A DNA stretch of 64,000 nt from Tetrahymena thermophila SB210 (lineage: Eukaryota > Ciliophora > Oligohymenophorea > Hymenostomatida > Tetrahymenidae): assembly GCF_000189635.1 (NCBI RefSeq), contig NW_002476407.1, positions 62,001 to 126,000 of the forward strand, in the 5' to 3' direction. A model generated the notes under the pieces. The model did not search any database and had not been told where the DNA came from. It worked only from the letters and a program-made list of their open reading frames with translations. Of the stretch, positions 14,195 to 27,000 are shown piece after piece (the stretch's first letter is position 1; every line of letters begins with the position of its first letter). Made by a program: the position numbers and the translations under genes.

Positions 14195-15159
14195 TGATAT
14201 ATTTGATTCATTTATTAATAATATTATTGCTATTTAAAAATTATATAATGTCTTTTTTATTTGTATTGTTTTTTTTAAATTAAATATATAATTCATTAAT
14301 TAAATACATTTTTATTTAAAATATAAACTATTTTTATGTTTTTTTTTTGTTATCATATTCAGATTTTATAAATACTTTTAAAATTAAAATTTATTTGATG
14401 TGATGTATTTTATTTTTTTTTAAAATATTATCTATCTTATTTGAATATTAAATAATAGAAATCCTCATTAATTAAGGCCCTAATATATTAAGGACCAAAA
14501 TATTATAAAATAGAAAATAATCAAATTTTATGAATTTTTACAAAAAATTAAAAGGCCTTTATTTTTATAAAATCACAGGTAGATCTGATAAATTCTGACA
14601 AATTAAAATAAAAAAAGCAAGAAGGCTACTTAGCTTTCAAATTTTAAATAAAATCTTATTGAAATATTTTTTATTTTAGAGTGGGATTAATTTTTTGATT
14701 TGAAATTAATAAAAATAAAGCGACAAAGCCTTCGCAATCATTATGGCTATTTTTTTTACTTAGATTTATTAATTTATCTTTGAACTTTTTATTAACTTTA
14801 AATTAATTTGAATCAGAGGGAGTTATTTAATTATTAAAATTATTTTTGAATAAGAATGGTTTATTGATATGAAATTAATAAAATCAAGTGACCCAAGCTT
14901 TGGTTATCAGTGCAGTTATATTTTAGTTTTGGTTTATTTGTTGATTTCAAATCTTAGTAATTCAATATTTATTTTTAAATTTATGCAACTGGCAACATTA
15001 ACTCTACTCATAAATTCGAATCTTTGATGAGATTAGTTAATTTTGAATTTTAAATATTTTTTCATTTTTTGTTGATTTTTAATTATGAATGAAGCGATTT
15101 TATTTTTTAATTCTAAATTGTTTTTGATTATCTATTTAAATTATTTTGATTTAGTTAGA
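14195..15159. other. Intergenic region between array genes A and B
   Basis: About 965 nt of AT-rich non-coding DNA. No ORF of note in the ciliate code and no RNA gene recognised. Two weakly similar stretches begin near 14695 and 14868, each a GATNTGAAATTAATAAAA-like motif, about 170 nt apart, then diverge. Confidence 0.45.
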
Positions 15160-15341
15160 AAAGTTTATTTAAAAAACTCTAATCAATTAAATTAATATTT
15201 GAAAATCAACAACTTTGCATAAATAAATAAGTGTCTTTAATTATCCATATTTAAATTAGATAAAAAGCAATAGGTTTTTAAAACATTCAAAATAATTTGT
15301 AAAAAAAAAATTATAAATTAACACAAAAATAATTAAAAATA
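15160..15341 (+). promoter_or_regulatory. Conserved proximal 5' box of array copy B
   Basis: Same set of short blocks as in front of gene A (AATCAATTAAATTAAT, GAAAATCAACAACTT, CATATTTAAATTAGATAAA, GGTTTTTAAAACATTCAAAA), ending at the ATG. It is kept although the gene behind it is broken. Confidence 0.35.
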
Positions 15342-18300
15342 ATGATAATTTCAATTTCCGTTACTTCTACTTTCTTAATAATATTACTTTAAGTAGTTAA
15401 AATATAAGCTGTAGGATGTCCTTTTAGATTAGATGGATGCACAAATTAAGACTTAAGGGTGAAACAGATTTTGTTACTAAAATCTAATCCTTAAAGTGAT
15501 GACTAAGATATAGCAGCTGTAGTTTACGATCCTTTCACTGTTGGAATTTTTAACTTTGAAATTAATAATAATTCAAAGTTATTGAGCAGTAGAAAAATGT
15601 TGTCTTCTACTAAATTGATAAGGATGACAGGCCTCAACTATAAGCATCCATTATTCATACTTTGGATGCGAATGGTAGAGTAATAGAATGGAATTCAGGT
15701 AATGGATTTAAATAAAATGTAGTATAAATACCAAATATTATTACAATATAACCTAATTCGTGTCTTAATTCTGAAGAAATGCTAGTGTTAACATGGGATA
15801 ATTCAAAGGTACTTTAAACAAAAACATATTATTTTAACTATCTTTTTTAATATTAGATTTATATTATCGATTTCTCTTAACAATAGAACATCCAGTTTTA
15901 TAGTTTAAATATTGATACAGCAACAATATTTTAAAATTGCTTTAATGATAAACTAAATAGAAGGTTTTTAATAATGAATCAAATAGGCTAATTATACTCT
16001 TATGACATATAGAAAAAATTATTAATCTTATAATTTCAGATTAATTAATTTAAGAGCTTATAATCTCTTTTTAGCACCTAAAATTAAATATCTATTTCTT
16101 ATTAGTCAATCTAAGGTTAAAATTTTGTTACATCTTATAAAAATAATACTTTGCAATTTATCGCTTCGTTTTCATAAATATCGACAAATGTTTTAGTAAG
16201 TAAGTAAGAAGATATTTTAATCTTAATAGGAAATAACAACTTATTTACGATTTGGGAAATAAAATCACAAAAAATAATTTATATCCCAGATTTTTAGAAA
16301 ATTTATTGCGATTAGAGAGATTCAAATAATACAAAAGTTGATGAAGTTATAAATTTTAAGTTTGGCTCAATAAATGAAAAAGATGAAATTGCAGTAGTGT
16401 CTGATTCTTATATTTTTGTGTATTCAATATTATAGAAAAAACCTATCATTTTCAAAAGCTAAAATTTAGGGTTAAGTTGGATTTAAGCATTTGTTGTTTA
16501 AAATAGTGTAATCCTTAGCCAAACTTACTCTGTTTCTAGCATTGATAAAAGGACATCAAGAATTAATTATTTAATGAATTACTTTTCTAATGGATAATCT
16601 ATCTATGATATACCAGTTTAGCTAGAAGTAGATAATGAATTGAACAGGTAATTTATTTAATTAAATTTTTATTGTTTTTTTTTATTGACATAAAAATAAA
16701 TAGAGTAATATATAGCGATTTCAAAGGAAATTTGTAAATTTGGTCTTAAATTAACAATCAATAAGAGTAATTTATTTCAAAATACGGTTAATCATTACTT
16801 TTCATTATAGATAAATAACTTAACAAGGTAACTCAATTTTTAAAATATTTTTACTATATTTATAAAAATATTAAAATTAATTGTTTTTTAAATTAAAAAA
16901 CACAATTTTTTCTCAATTTTTAACATAATGGAGCTTCCATGTTTTAAACTCTTCAGGATGCAGAAGCTCAAAAATTTAAATCATTGATTTGATGATAACT
17001 GATAATTAATTAAATATATTTTAAATTAATTTATAGATGGTTTTATACACTAATGCTACAATATAGACGAATATTTATATCTATGATTACCAAGAGATAA
17101 AGCTATTAGATACTTTATCATTTCCTTACTAAAACACTTAATTATTAGATATATTTTAATTATACCAAGACAAAACAAATGGATATTTGTTAGGTTTCGA
17201 TTAAGGAAATACAAATTATGCCATTTACAGATTTACGAGTGAATCTAGTTATCCTATTCTTTATAGTTGTACTCTAATTAAAAATGGCATTATTACAAAT
17301 TCTAATATTTACTTGTTAGAATAGTCTAAATAGTTTTTAGTTTAAATAGCACGAGTTTTGTATTTGTTTAGCTATTTACCAGAAAACGGAAATTAACTTA
17401 CCAGTTTCATTATAGCTGGATAAAATGTTTAATTTTCTTTCTTTTAATATATCGAGTCAGTTTAAACACTGATATGCGTTCAAGAGACATATATATAAGT
17501 AATTTTTAATTAGATTGAAATTTATTTTAAAATAATTTTATAAAAAGATTTATTATTATAGTAGTGGTCAATTTAATTTATAAAATCTAATAAATTATTA
17601 TTCCGGACAAAGTAATTCAATATTCTTAGCAGAAGCATAAAACACTTTGATCATTTAGAGAACATCTTAACTCTTTTTTAAAAACTACTTAACTTAAAAC
17701 GATTAAATGATAAATTTTAATAATCTTTAAATACTATATTATTAATACGATGCCTCTAAAGCACTTTTAATATGCTTAGATAGTAGCTTTACAATTACTG
17801 TAATAGATTTGGTTGCTATAAAATCTTTATATCATATATAAATTGAAGAGAATAAAATAGCAATCTTCAATATACAAGAAGATACGAATTTCATAATAAT
17901 TAGTTATTATAATGGTCAAATCTTAATTTATGATTATTAAGCTAATGTTATTGTTTCAACTTACAATAATTATTAACCCAGTTTACTCTTTAAGTTTGAT
18001 AAATCTAACAATAATTTAATACTTTAATCTTAACTAGAAGTAATTTATTATCATTTATATCTTTGATTTTTTTTATTAATTAAAATATAAGCCAGAAAAA
18101 ATGAATAAATAATTTCGTTTATTCAATTTTTAAAAACATTTTAAAGAAATTAAGATTATTTTTAAATTTTTTATAAAATCTTTTAAATTTTTTTAAATTA
18201 AAAATTAAATGTCTATTAAAAGATTTCTTCAAAAAGATTGACAAATCTTGGTCTAATCAGTCAGATAAATAATGATTCACTTTAATATTTTTGGGTAGAT

Positions 18301-21300
18301 GAAATGACTGGACTAACTTTTATTTTAACTGATTAAATTATTATTATTTATAATCCGTTTTCATAAGAGTATCTTCCACAATTTTCTGTAGATTTTGACT
18401 TTTCTTTTATATATGCTCTATATTATATCCCTCAGTTAGATTTTCTTTTTATAGCATATTGTGACTACTAAGTAAATTAAGTATTTGCTTACAAACTAAG
18501 CTCTTAAACACGTATAGCTACTATGGATCATAATATTAAACATTGTTACTATGTCTCTACCTTGTATTATGACAGCTACTCTTAAAGACTTTTTTCTGGA
18601 TGCGCATATCCAGCAAGTATAATAGTTTGGGACCTAAATAACTTTTAAATGATTAAGCTCCTTGATAAAATACTTTAAGCATCGGTTGTTGAATCAATTA
18701 AGTTTTATCCTCAAAAATAAATTATTTTGATGAGTGGTGTAAATTAGCTTAAATCTTTCATATTTAATAAACTTTTTTTTGTTTTAGTATAATTGGTGGG
18801 GTGTTACTGTAGATTATTACACACTATAGGAAAGATGCTAAGTAATGGGTATATTTGGAGAATTTGATTATAGTCATAATTTACAAATTTTATGGGATGT
18901 ATATTTTTAATTTTTAAAAAGTAAAAAAAATAACTTCAATAAATTAATTTAAAAGCAAAATGGAGATTATCGTATATTTGATTTAAATTGCTATTAAATA
19001 GCATTTTAGCATGCTCACACTGGGTGGATTCAATAGCTCTTAATAGATGAATCAAATATGTATCTGACAACATTAGGGTAATTTACTTGAATAATTTTAT
19101 CAAAAATTAATAATATATAATTAATAGTTTTGATTAGTATGTTAAATTATGGAACTACTAAAATATTACTTAGCCTATATTAATGTAAATAAATTAATAT
19201 CATGTTCAAAGTAAAATCTAAAATTATAATTAAAAAATAGATCTTAACGCTTTTTAACTTATTCCCTAACATATGGTTTGTTAGATAATGATAACAATTT
19301 GGTTTTAGTAGTAGATTTCTAGGGTTTTATATATATATTATCTTATCCTGATTTAAATCTTCTCAAAGCAATTTAAGCAACTTTTGCTTAAATAGATATG
19401 ATTTATTTGATTAAACCATTTAATCTTATTGCTATAGGTAGTTATGAATCTTATTGTTTTTCATTTTATAATCTTTTTGAATTAATTTCTCCAAATTAAA
19501 ATGAATTATATTTTAGATATGAAGGTAAGTTTAAACTATTAATTTAATATTTAAAAATAAAAATGTATATACTATAATAGGTATTTTATCTACTTTAATG
19601 ACTGATCAAGGAGTAATATTCCACTAACTTGGAAATATAGTTTAATCTTGGAATTATTCTACTTAATAATTAATATATGGGTTTTTTGTAAACAGTTAGT
19701 TTGAATCTTTCGAGGCAGAAAGTAGATTTTTATCTTTGAGCAGATATTAAAACTTAGCGGCTCTTTTTACAAGGGATTAAACGATTTTCTTCAATACCAA
19801 CACTTTAGATATAATTAATGTGCAGCAATTAAAGTGTATGAATAGTATTTAAATCTAAATATTTTTAATTTGCGCCTTAACTAATAAACTTACTGTATTT
19901 AGTCTAGATAGCTTTTCTATTTATTAATAAATTGTACTTAATCCAAACTAAAGCATTATATCATTGCAGCAAATATTTCAAACTGATTCTTTCTTTGCGA
20001 TAACTACATAAGGAGAAATCGTTTGTTATTTAATTTAATCAAATTAGTTTTTGAACAAATTTTAAACCAAAATACTAAATCAAGCTATTGCTAATTATTA
20101 ATAGATCTAATAAAATGAATTTTACATTATTTTAGCCTCTGCTTTTGATGGAAGTTTTGGATACATTTAAATTTCAATAGATTTAAATACTATCAATAAA
20201 TTTGATTTTAATCTTCCTGGCTAAAGTTCTCATGCTCACAAAATAATATATTTTAACAATAATGTAATGAGAATCAATTTTTAAGCAATAAATTAATTAA
20301 TTTATTTTTTAACAAAATAAGCTGTTCATAAAAAGGATTTCAGACTACTATTTAGGTTTATATAACATAAACACTATGAATTAAATTACTTAGATTAAAA
20401 GTCCATGTGTGGGTTATACATATAAACTAGATTTCAGTTAAGATTATGATTTAATTTTACAGAGCTGTGTAGGAAATTATAGAATTAATTAGCTATCCAC
20501 ATTTTAAGATATAGTTTATGGTAGGTTTACAAGATAACTTAAATTAACTAAAATATATACAGAATCATTAAATTAGATCATTTTTGTGAATAAAGATTAC
20601 TTTATAGATGCATATGATCATTCAATATTCATTTTTTAGATAGATTATTAATAAAGTAAAATTAATTTAATTGGTAGTTATTAAGGAGATCATACATTAG
20701 GATAAATAGCAAGCTATAATATTATCAATGACTAAAATAATATATTTATTTAATTAGTGTTGTATTCCATCAGTAAAATAACTAAAGTTTAACTTCCAAT
20801 CTAAGGAGATAATAGCTGCAAAGAAATATTATCTTATAACTAAATATCAGAAGTCTTGCTTTCAATTTAAGATGTGTATTAGTAAATTTCAAATTATTTT
20901 AAAATTGAAGATATGGTATTTACTTTAATTGTAGATAAATACACTTACTTATAGCCTTTATCTCCTTTTACCTTTTCACAAATAACTCAGTTAAGTATAA
21001 TGTCTGATCCTGACTAAAATACTAAGTAGTCTATAATAATTAGTTAAGAGCTTTTTAGCTCTTTCTAAGGATATGATTATATATCATTAGAAAACTTTAA
21101 CATATAATCATCAAAATCTGAATCAAATAATTAAAGTTTTAAAATAAACAATTTAAACTCTTTTATCCTCAAAGACATTTAATTTACAAATCATAGCTTG
21201 TTTTAATTTGAAATAAACTTTATAAATACCTTAATTTTTGAGTATATTTCATTTAATAATATTCAAATGAGTAGTTAAATATTAGTAAATTTATTTAAAT

Positions 21301-21546
21301 TTTCTTCAATAAATGCAATAATAATTAAGGAAGTAGAAATATTTTAGTGCTCATATAAATAGATTACCCTGTTTAATTTTTAAGATGATATTTAAAATAA
21401 AAAAACCTCAATTTTATTTTCTGGTTTGACAGTAAATAGTTCAGAGTTTAATTATGACACTACATAATTGATTGCTACACCCTTATTTATATCTAATTAC
21501 AATAAAGTTGAAATATAAAATTTTATCTTAAACTCAAATATTGGAA
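15342..21546 (+). pseudogene. Array copy B: truncated, frameshifted paralogue of A, C and D
   Basis: Exons 1-10 and the first ~1225 nt of exon 11 are present with the same boundaries as the other copies: 15342-15808, 15857-16647, 16704-16827, 17037-17498, 17548-18039, 18223-18738, 18788-18898, 18956-19077, 19241-19524, 19581-20263, 20322-21546. Two lesions are seen. Exon 1 is 467 nt instead of 468: one base is missing near 15570, in a run that reads ATTAATAAATAAC in A and ATTAATAATAATTC here. The shifted frame hits TGA at 15975-15977, about 195 codons in. Homology to the other copies then stops at about 21546, so the rest of exon 11 and exons 12-16 (beta-helix core, Cys-rich region, all membrane spans, tail) are gone. 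Exon 6 is 516 nt as in A (510 in C and D), so B is closest to A. All other lengths are conserved, suggesting recent inactivation. Confidence 0.88.
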
Positions 21547-22155
21547 AATTATCTTATTACTATTGGCTTCATTAATAAGTAAAATAGTAGATCTCTTTTT
21601 GCTATAATTTTTACCCTGAGTAAATTTGTATTTTTCAATTAATGTTCATTTTGGCAAGACTTGATAAAACAATTAGGTTTCATTTCTATAGAATATGTCT
21701 CTTGTTTGGTAATATTCGTAAAAATTAGGGAATTTTTTAATGAAGTTAGTAGCGCCTATATGGTCTGATGATTTTATATCTCCACTTATAACCTTAAATG
21801 AAAGTTAATGCCTATTTTTGAAGATGTCAAGCGATCTATTTGACGCTACAAAATATAATTTACCTAATTTTTTTTGCCATTGATAAGGCCGCCTCTTTTA
21901 ATATTGGTCCTGATATAGGGAGATCGAATGAACAAGCTTTAATATAAAACTAAAAAACTAAGATATTTGTATCTTCATTTTCAGTCTTTCTGAGCTTTCT
22001 ATAAATTGCATTCTTATTCATTTTTCCATTTATAAAAATTACTATCTTCATTTTTACTTATTTTAAAATTTTCAGTAACTTATCTTTAGAATTTGTCATT
22101 ATCTATATTTTTTATAAATAGAGCCTTTTCCTCTAGTCTCAATTCATTATGTTTT
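21547..22155 (-). mobile_element. Decayed pogo/Tigger-type (CENP-B HTH + DDE) transposase fragment
   Basis: Read on the minus strand, this block resembles pogo/Tigger/Jerky transposases of the Tc1/mariner superfamily. An N-terminal helix-turn-helix stretch leads to LPISGPILKEAALSMAKK (about 21930-21875), the usual CENP-B-type PISGPxLxxKA signature. Then come ASNRSLDIFKNRH (the usual ASxGWLxxFxxRH), FYRNETQLFYQVLP near 21690 (the usual NxDETxLFWxxLP) and GKNYSKKRSTILLINEAN near 21580. It is broken: the frame changes at an A8 run near 21880, probably again near 22010, and an in-frame TGA lies at 21646-21648. The first catalytic Asp of DDE reads Asn (RNET). The C-terminal catalytic half is absent, ending exactly where copy B is cut. 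Reading frames were pieced together by eye; the family call is firm, the exact ends are not. Confidence 0.8.
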
Positions 22156-23904
22156 ATACTTTACTTTAATTCATTTATATGATATTTGTAAATAATACTT
22201 ACTAATGTTATTTTTTTAATTTAATTGTTTGTAAAAATTCAAATTTGAAATTTAAAGATTTCTGAATTTTTAATTTAATAAGATTTATTTAAGATTCGCG
22301 CTCTGATAAATGGAATTCCGACTTCCGAAATTCGAGCAATCGAGAAATTATGGTAATAATAATTTTACTATGTTACTTTTTTTGCATGAAAATAAAAAGG
22401 TCAAGTTAATATTTTGATCTGGAATTCAAAATATATTTATTTTATCGTCTGAGCTAAAAGAAGGATAGAAAAACTTGTTATTATTAAATTTAAATGGAAA
22501 AATAATATGCTAATTAATTATTTTTTTTTTCTTCTTAACTTTCTTTGTTAAAATTAATTTGAGCAGTTTTTATGTTTTCATTAAAGCTTATTAAAAATAC
22601 AAATTATTTTATTGCTTGCTTAAAAGTAAAATTTTTTTTAATTTAGCTTAAGATATTTTTTCAACATTAGATTAATAATTTATTGATAATATGATTTAAA
22701 TATTTCTTTTATAAATTTATAAATGGCGCTAGTAAAATAAAGCTATATTTTTAAATTAGGTTTTGGTTTTATAATTTTCGATATACTAATAAAAAAGTTT
22801 TTATTTTAATAATGAATGAACTTTGCACCCAATTTTTGGGATTTGATTTCGATATGATGAAATCTCCACTTATAAAGCTTAATCCTTGAATAAATAAATT
22901 TTTTCAAACAAATTAATTAATATTTTTTGGGTACATATATTTTAATAAAGTTTTCTTGCTAAACCAGTTTAATTTTCCTCGTATTTGTTAGCAATTATTT
23001 AAATTTTTCTATTAAACAGATTGATTATTTGATATAAAAAATACAAAAATATTGAAGAAGCGCTTTAAGTGGCTGTATATCAACAAACTACTTTTTTAAT
23101 TTTATAATCAATAATTCATATTTATGCAGTTAAACCTTTAACTTTATATTTTTAATTTTGATTTTGTCTACTTTTTTAATATTAACTTAAAAGCCATCAT
23201 TCAAATTAATTAGTTATCTTTCTTTCATATTATTTTAGATAATCAAAATATATTTAAATGATATATGAAATGAGCCTATTAATCGTTATTTCTAACTATT
23301 TAGAATGATAACAATAAAATTTAATTTTATTAATCTAACAAAAATATAACTTTAATCCTATGAATTTTTTATACTACTTCAATTTTTTAATGAAAAATAT
23401 AATCGAACTTTGAAATGACTTGTTTATACTTTTATTAACTTCTTTTTCTAATTTAAAATCAATTTATAAGTATTTTGGTCTAGGTTTATTTATTATCAGT
23501 AGACGTAAGAAATGATTAGTTGTGAAATTTGTTACAAAACTTCAAATGTAATTTAAATTTGAATATATTTATATAAATAATAATTATAATAATTTTATTT
23601 GATATTTTAAAATATATCCTCCTATTAATAAATATAAAATAAGCAAATACTTTTATTATTATTTTTCTATGGAATAGAGTATGTTATCTTTTTCTTCAAT
23701 AAAGCTTATATTAAATATTTAAAATTTGATTGATTTTATTACATATATATAGTTTATTGTCTTATTAATCTCCTTTGCGTCACTATTTTTTTAAATGCCT
23801 TAATTTTTTAAAAAGTTAATAACAGAAAATTGAGTAAATTTAATGATGAGTCAGTGTACCCAACCAATATCATATTTTTTACAATAAATTAAAGACGAAA
23901 AAAA
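22156..23904. other. Intergenic region, transposon flank and 5' flank of array gene C
   Basis: AT-rich, no gene seen. A short GC-richer patch at about 22288-22340 (several CGA/TTCG-containing words) lies between the transposase remnant and resumed array homology and could be a transposon end. From about 22345 it matches the 5' flank of gene A, except for about 235 nt near 23338-23580 that A lacks. Confidence 0.5.
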
Positions 23905-24094
23905 AGAATTTAAAAACTTAATCAATTAAATTAATTTATGAAAATCAACAACTTAGCATCAATATAATTTTTATTAAGATAAGTGTCTTTCCTCATACAT
24001 ATTTAAATTAGTTAAAAAATTATTGATTTTTAAAACATTCAAAATAATTATTAAAAAAATACAAATAGTATTAACATAAAAATAATTAAAAATA
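23905..24094 (+). promoter_or_regulatory. Conserved proximal 5' box of array gene C
   Basis: The same short blocks as before A, B and D, here with GAAAATCAACAACTTAGCAT and TTTTTAAAACATTCAAAATA, and TTAACATAAAAATAATTAAA directly upstream of the ATG. Conservation among paralogues is the only evidence. Confidence 0.35.
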
Positions 24095-27000
24095 ATGATA
24101 ATTCCAATTACGATTACTTCTACTTTCTTAATAATAATACTTTAAGTAGTTAAAATAAAAGCTGTAGGATGTCCTTTTAGATTAGATGGATGCACAAATT
24201 AAGACTTAAGGGTGAAACAGATTTTGTTACTAAAATCTAATCCTTAAAGTGATCTCTAAGATATCGCAGCTGTAGTTTACAATCCTTTCACTGTTGGCAT
24301 TTTTAACTTCGAAACTAATAAATAACTCAAAGTTATTGAGCAGTAGGAAAGTGTTGCCTTCTACTAAATTGATAAGGATGACAGGCCTCAACTATAAGCA
24401 TCAATTATTCATACTTTGGATGCGAATGGTAGAGTAATAACATGGAATTCAGGTAATGGATTCAAATAAAATGTAGTATAAATACCAAATATTATTACAA
24501 TATAACCTAATTCGTGTCTTAATTCTGAAGAAATGCTAGTATTAACCTGGGATGATACAAAGGTATAATAAGTAAAAAACATATTATTTTAACTATCTTT
24601 TTTAATATTAGATTTATATTATTGATTTCTCTTAATAGTAGAACATTCAGTATGATAGTTTAAATATCGATACTATTAATATATTTTCAAGTTGCTTTAA
24701 TGATAAGATTAATAGAAGGTTTTTAATAATGAATTAACAAGGGTAGTTATACTCTTATGACATATAGAAAAAAATCTTTAGTTTGTTATTTCAAATTAAT
24801 TAATTTAAGAGCTTATAATCTCTTTATCTCACCTAAAATCAAATATCCATTTCTTATTAGTCAAGTTAAGATTAAAATTTTGTTACATCTTATAAAAATA
24901 ATACTTTGCAATTTAAAGCTTCGTTTTCATAAATATCGACAAGTATTTTAGTAAGCAATTAAGAAGATATTTTAATCTTAATAGGAAATAACAACTTATT
25001 TACAATCTGGGAAATAAAATCACAAAAAATAATTTATATCCCAGATTTTTAAAAAATTTATTGTGATTCGAGAGACTCAAATAATACAAAAGTTGATGAA
25101 GTAATAAATTTTAAGTTTGGATCAATAAACTAAAAAGATGAAGTAGCAGTAGTTTCTGATTCTTATATTTTTGTGTATTCATTGTTAGAAAATAAGCCAA
25201 TTCTTTTCAAAAGCTAAAATTTAGGGTTAAGTTGGATTTAAGCTTTTGTTGTTTAAAATAGTGTCATCCTTAGCCAAACTTACTCTGTTTCTAGCATTGA
25301 TAAAAGGACGTCAAGAATTAATTATCTAATGAATTACTTTTCGAATGGATAATCAAGCTATGATCAACCAATGTAACTAGAAGTTGATTATGAATTAAAT
25401 AGGTAATATATTTAACAAAATTTGTATTATTTCTAATTAAATCATAAAAATAAATAGAGTTTTATATAGCGATTTCACAGGAAATTTCTAAATTTGGTCT
25501 TATTATAATAATCAATAGGAGAAAATTATTAAAGAATTTCGTTCAACAGTATTTTTCATTCTAGATAAGTAACTTAACAGGGTAATTCAATTTATTAATA
25601 TTTTATTTTAGTTTGATAAAATTATTTTGTTTTATATTAACACGATGATATTTTTTTAAATTAAACAAAATAATTTGTTTCATTTTTAATATTAGTAGTG
25701 TTTTCAGTTTTAAATTCTAACAGATATATAAACTCAGGGATTTGTTATTAAATAGATTAATTAAATAAATAATTTTATTTTAATTTTTCTTTCATTATAA
25801 TTTTTGTTTGTATATGCAGTTTTAAATATTAGATTTTATCCTTTATTTACTTTATTAATCTAATTCATAGTTTATTTAGGAATTTTATTTATGGAAATAA
25901 TATAATTTTTTATTTTAAATTGATTTATAGATAGTTTTATACACTAATTCGACTAGTTTGGCAAAGATTTAAATCTATGATTACCAAGAAGTAAAGCTAT
26001 TAGGTACTTTATCATTTCCCAACAAAAACAGCTAATATTTAGATACATTATCATTGTACTAAGACAAAACAAATGGATATCTATTAGGCTTCGATAATGC
26101 AAGTACAAAATATGCCATTTACAGATTTACGGAGGAATCTAATTTTCCTACTCTTTATAATTGTACTCTAATTAATAATGGAATTATTACGAATGATAAT
26201 ATATATTTCTTAGAAAGCTCTAAATAGTTTTTAATTGAAATATCAAGCGTTTTGTATATGTTTAGTTATTTTCCAGATAATGGAAATACACTTACAAGTT
26301 ACATTGTAGCAGGAAAAAAAGTTAAATTTTCATACTTTTAGTATATCAACTCAGTTTAAACATTGATATGCGTCCAGGATGCATCTATACAAGTAACTTT
26401 TTAATTAGATTTCAATTTATATTAAAATTATTTTTTTAAAAGATTTATTAGTATAGTAATGGTCAATTTAATTTATAAAATTAAATAAATTATTATTCAG
26501 GACAAAGTAATTCAATTTTTTTAGCAGAAGCATAAAACACTTTGATAATTTAGAGGACATCTTAACTTTTTTTTAAAAATTACTTAACATAAAATGATTA
26601 AATGATAAATTTTAATAATCTATAGATACTAAATTATTAATACGACAGCTCTAAAGCTCTTTTAATATGTTTAGATAGTAGCTTTATGATTACTGTAATA
26701 GATGTGTTTGCTGTATAATCTTTATATCATATTCAAATAGAAGAAAATAAAATAGCCCTCTTCAATATACAAAAAGATGCTAATTTCATAATAATTAGTT
26801 ATTTTAATGGTCAAATCTTAATTTACGATTATTAAGCTAATGTTATTATTTCTACTTACAATAACTATAAATACAGTTTAATCTTTAAGTTTGATAAATC
26901 TAACAATAATTTAATACTTTAATCTTAGCTGGAAGTAATTTTTTATCATTCTTCTATTAATTAAAATATCAATTAGAAAAACTCAATATAAAATTTAATT

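Noticed and set aside
21547..21740. Continuation of copy B's ORF into new sequence ending at TGA near 21740
   Set aside because: It is a chance reading across the break; the minus strand there encodes transposase motifs and the B frame is already lost in exon 1.
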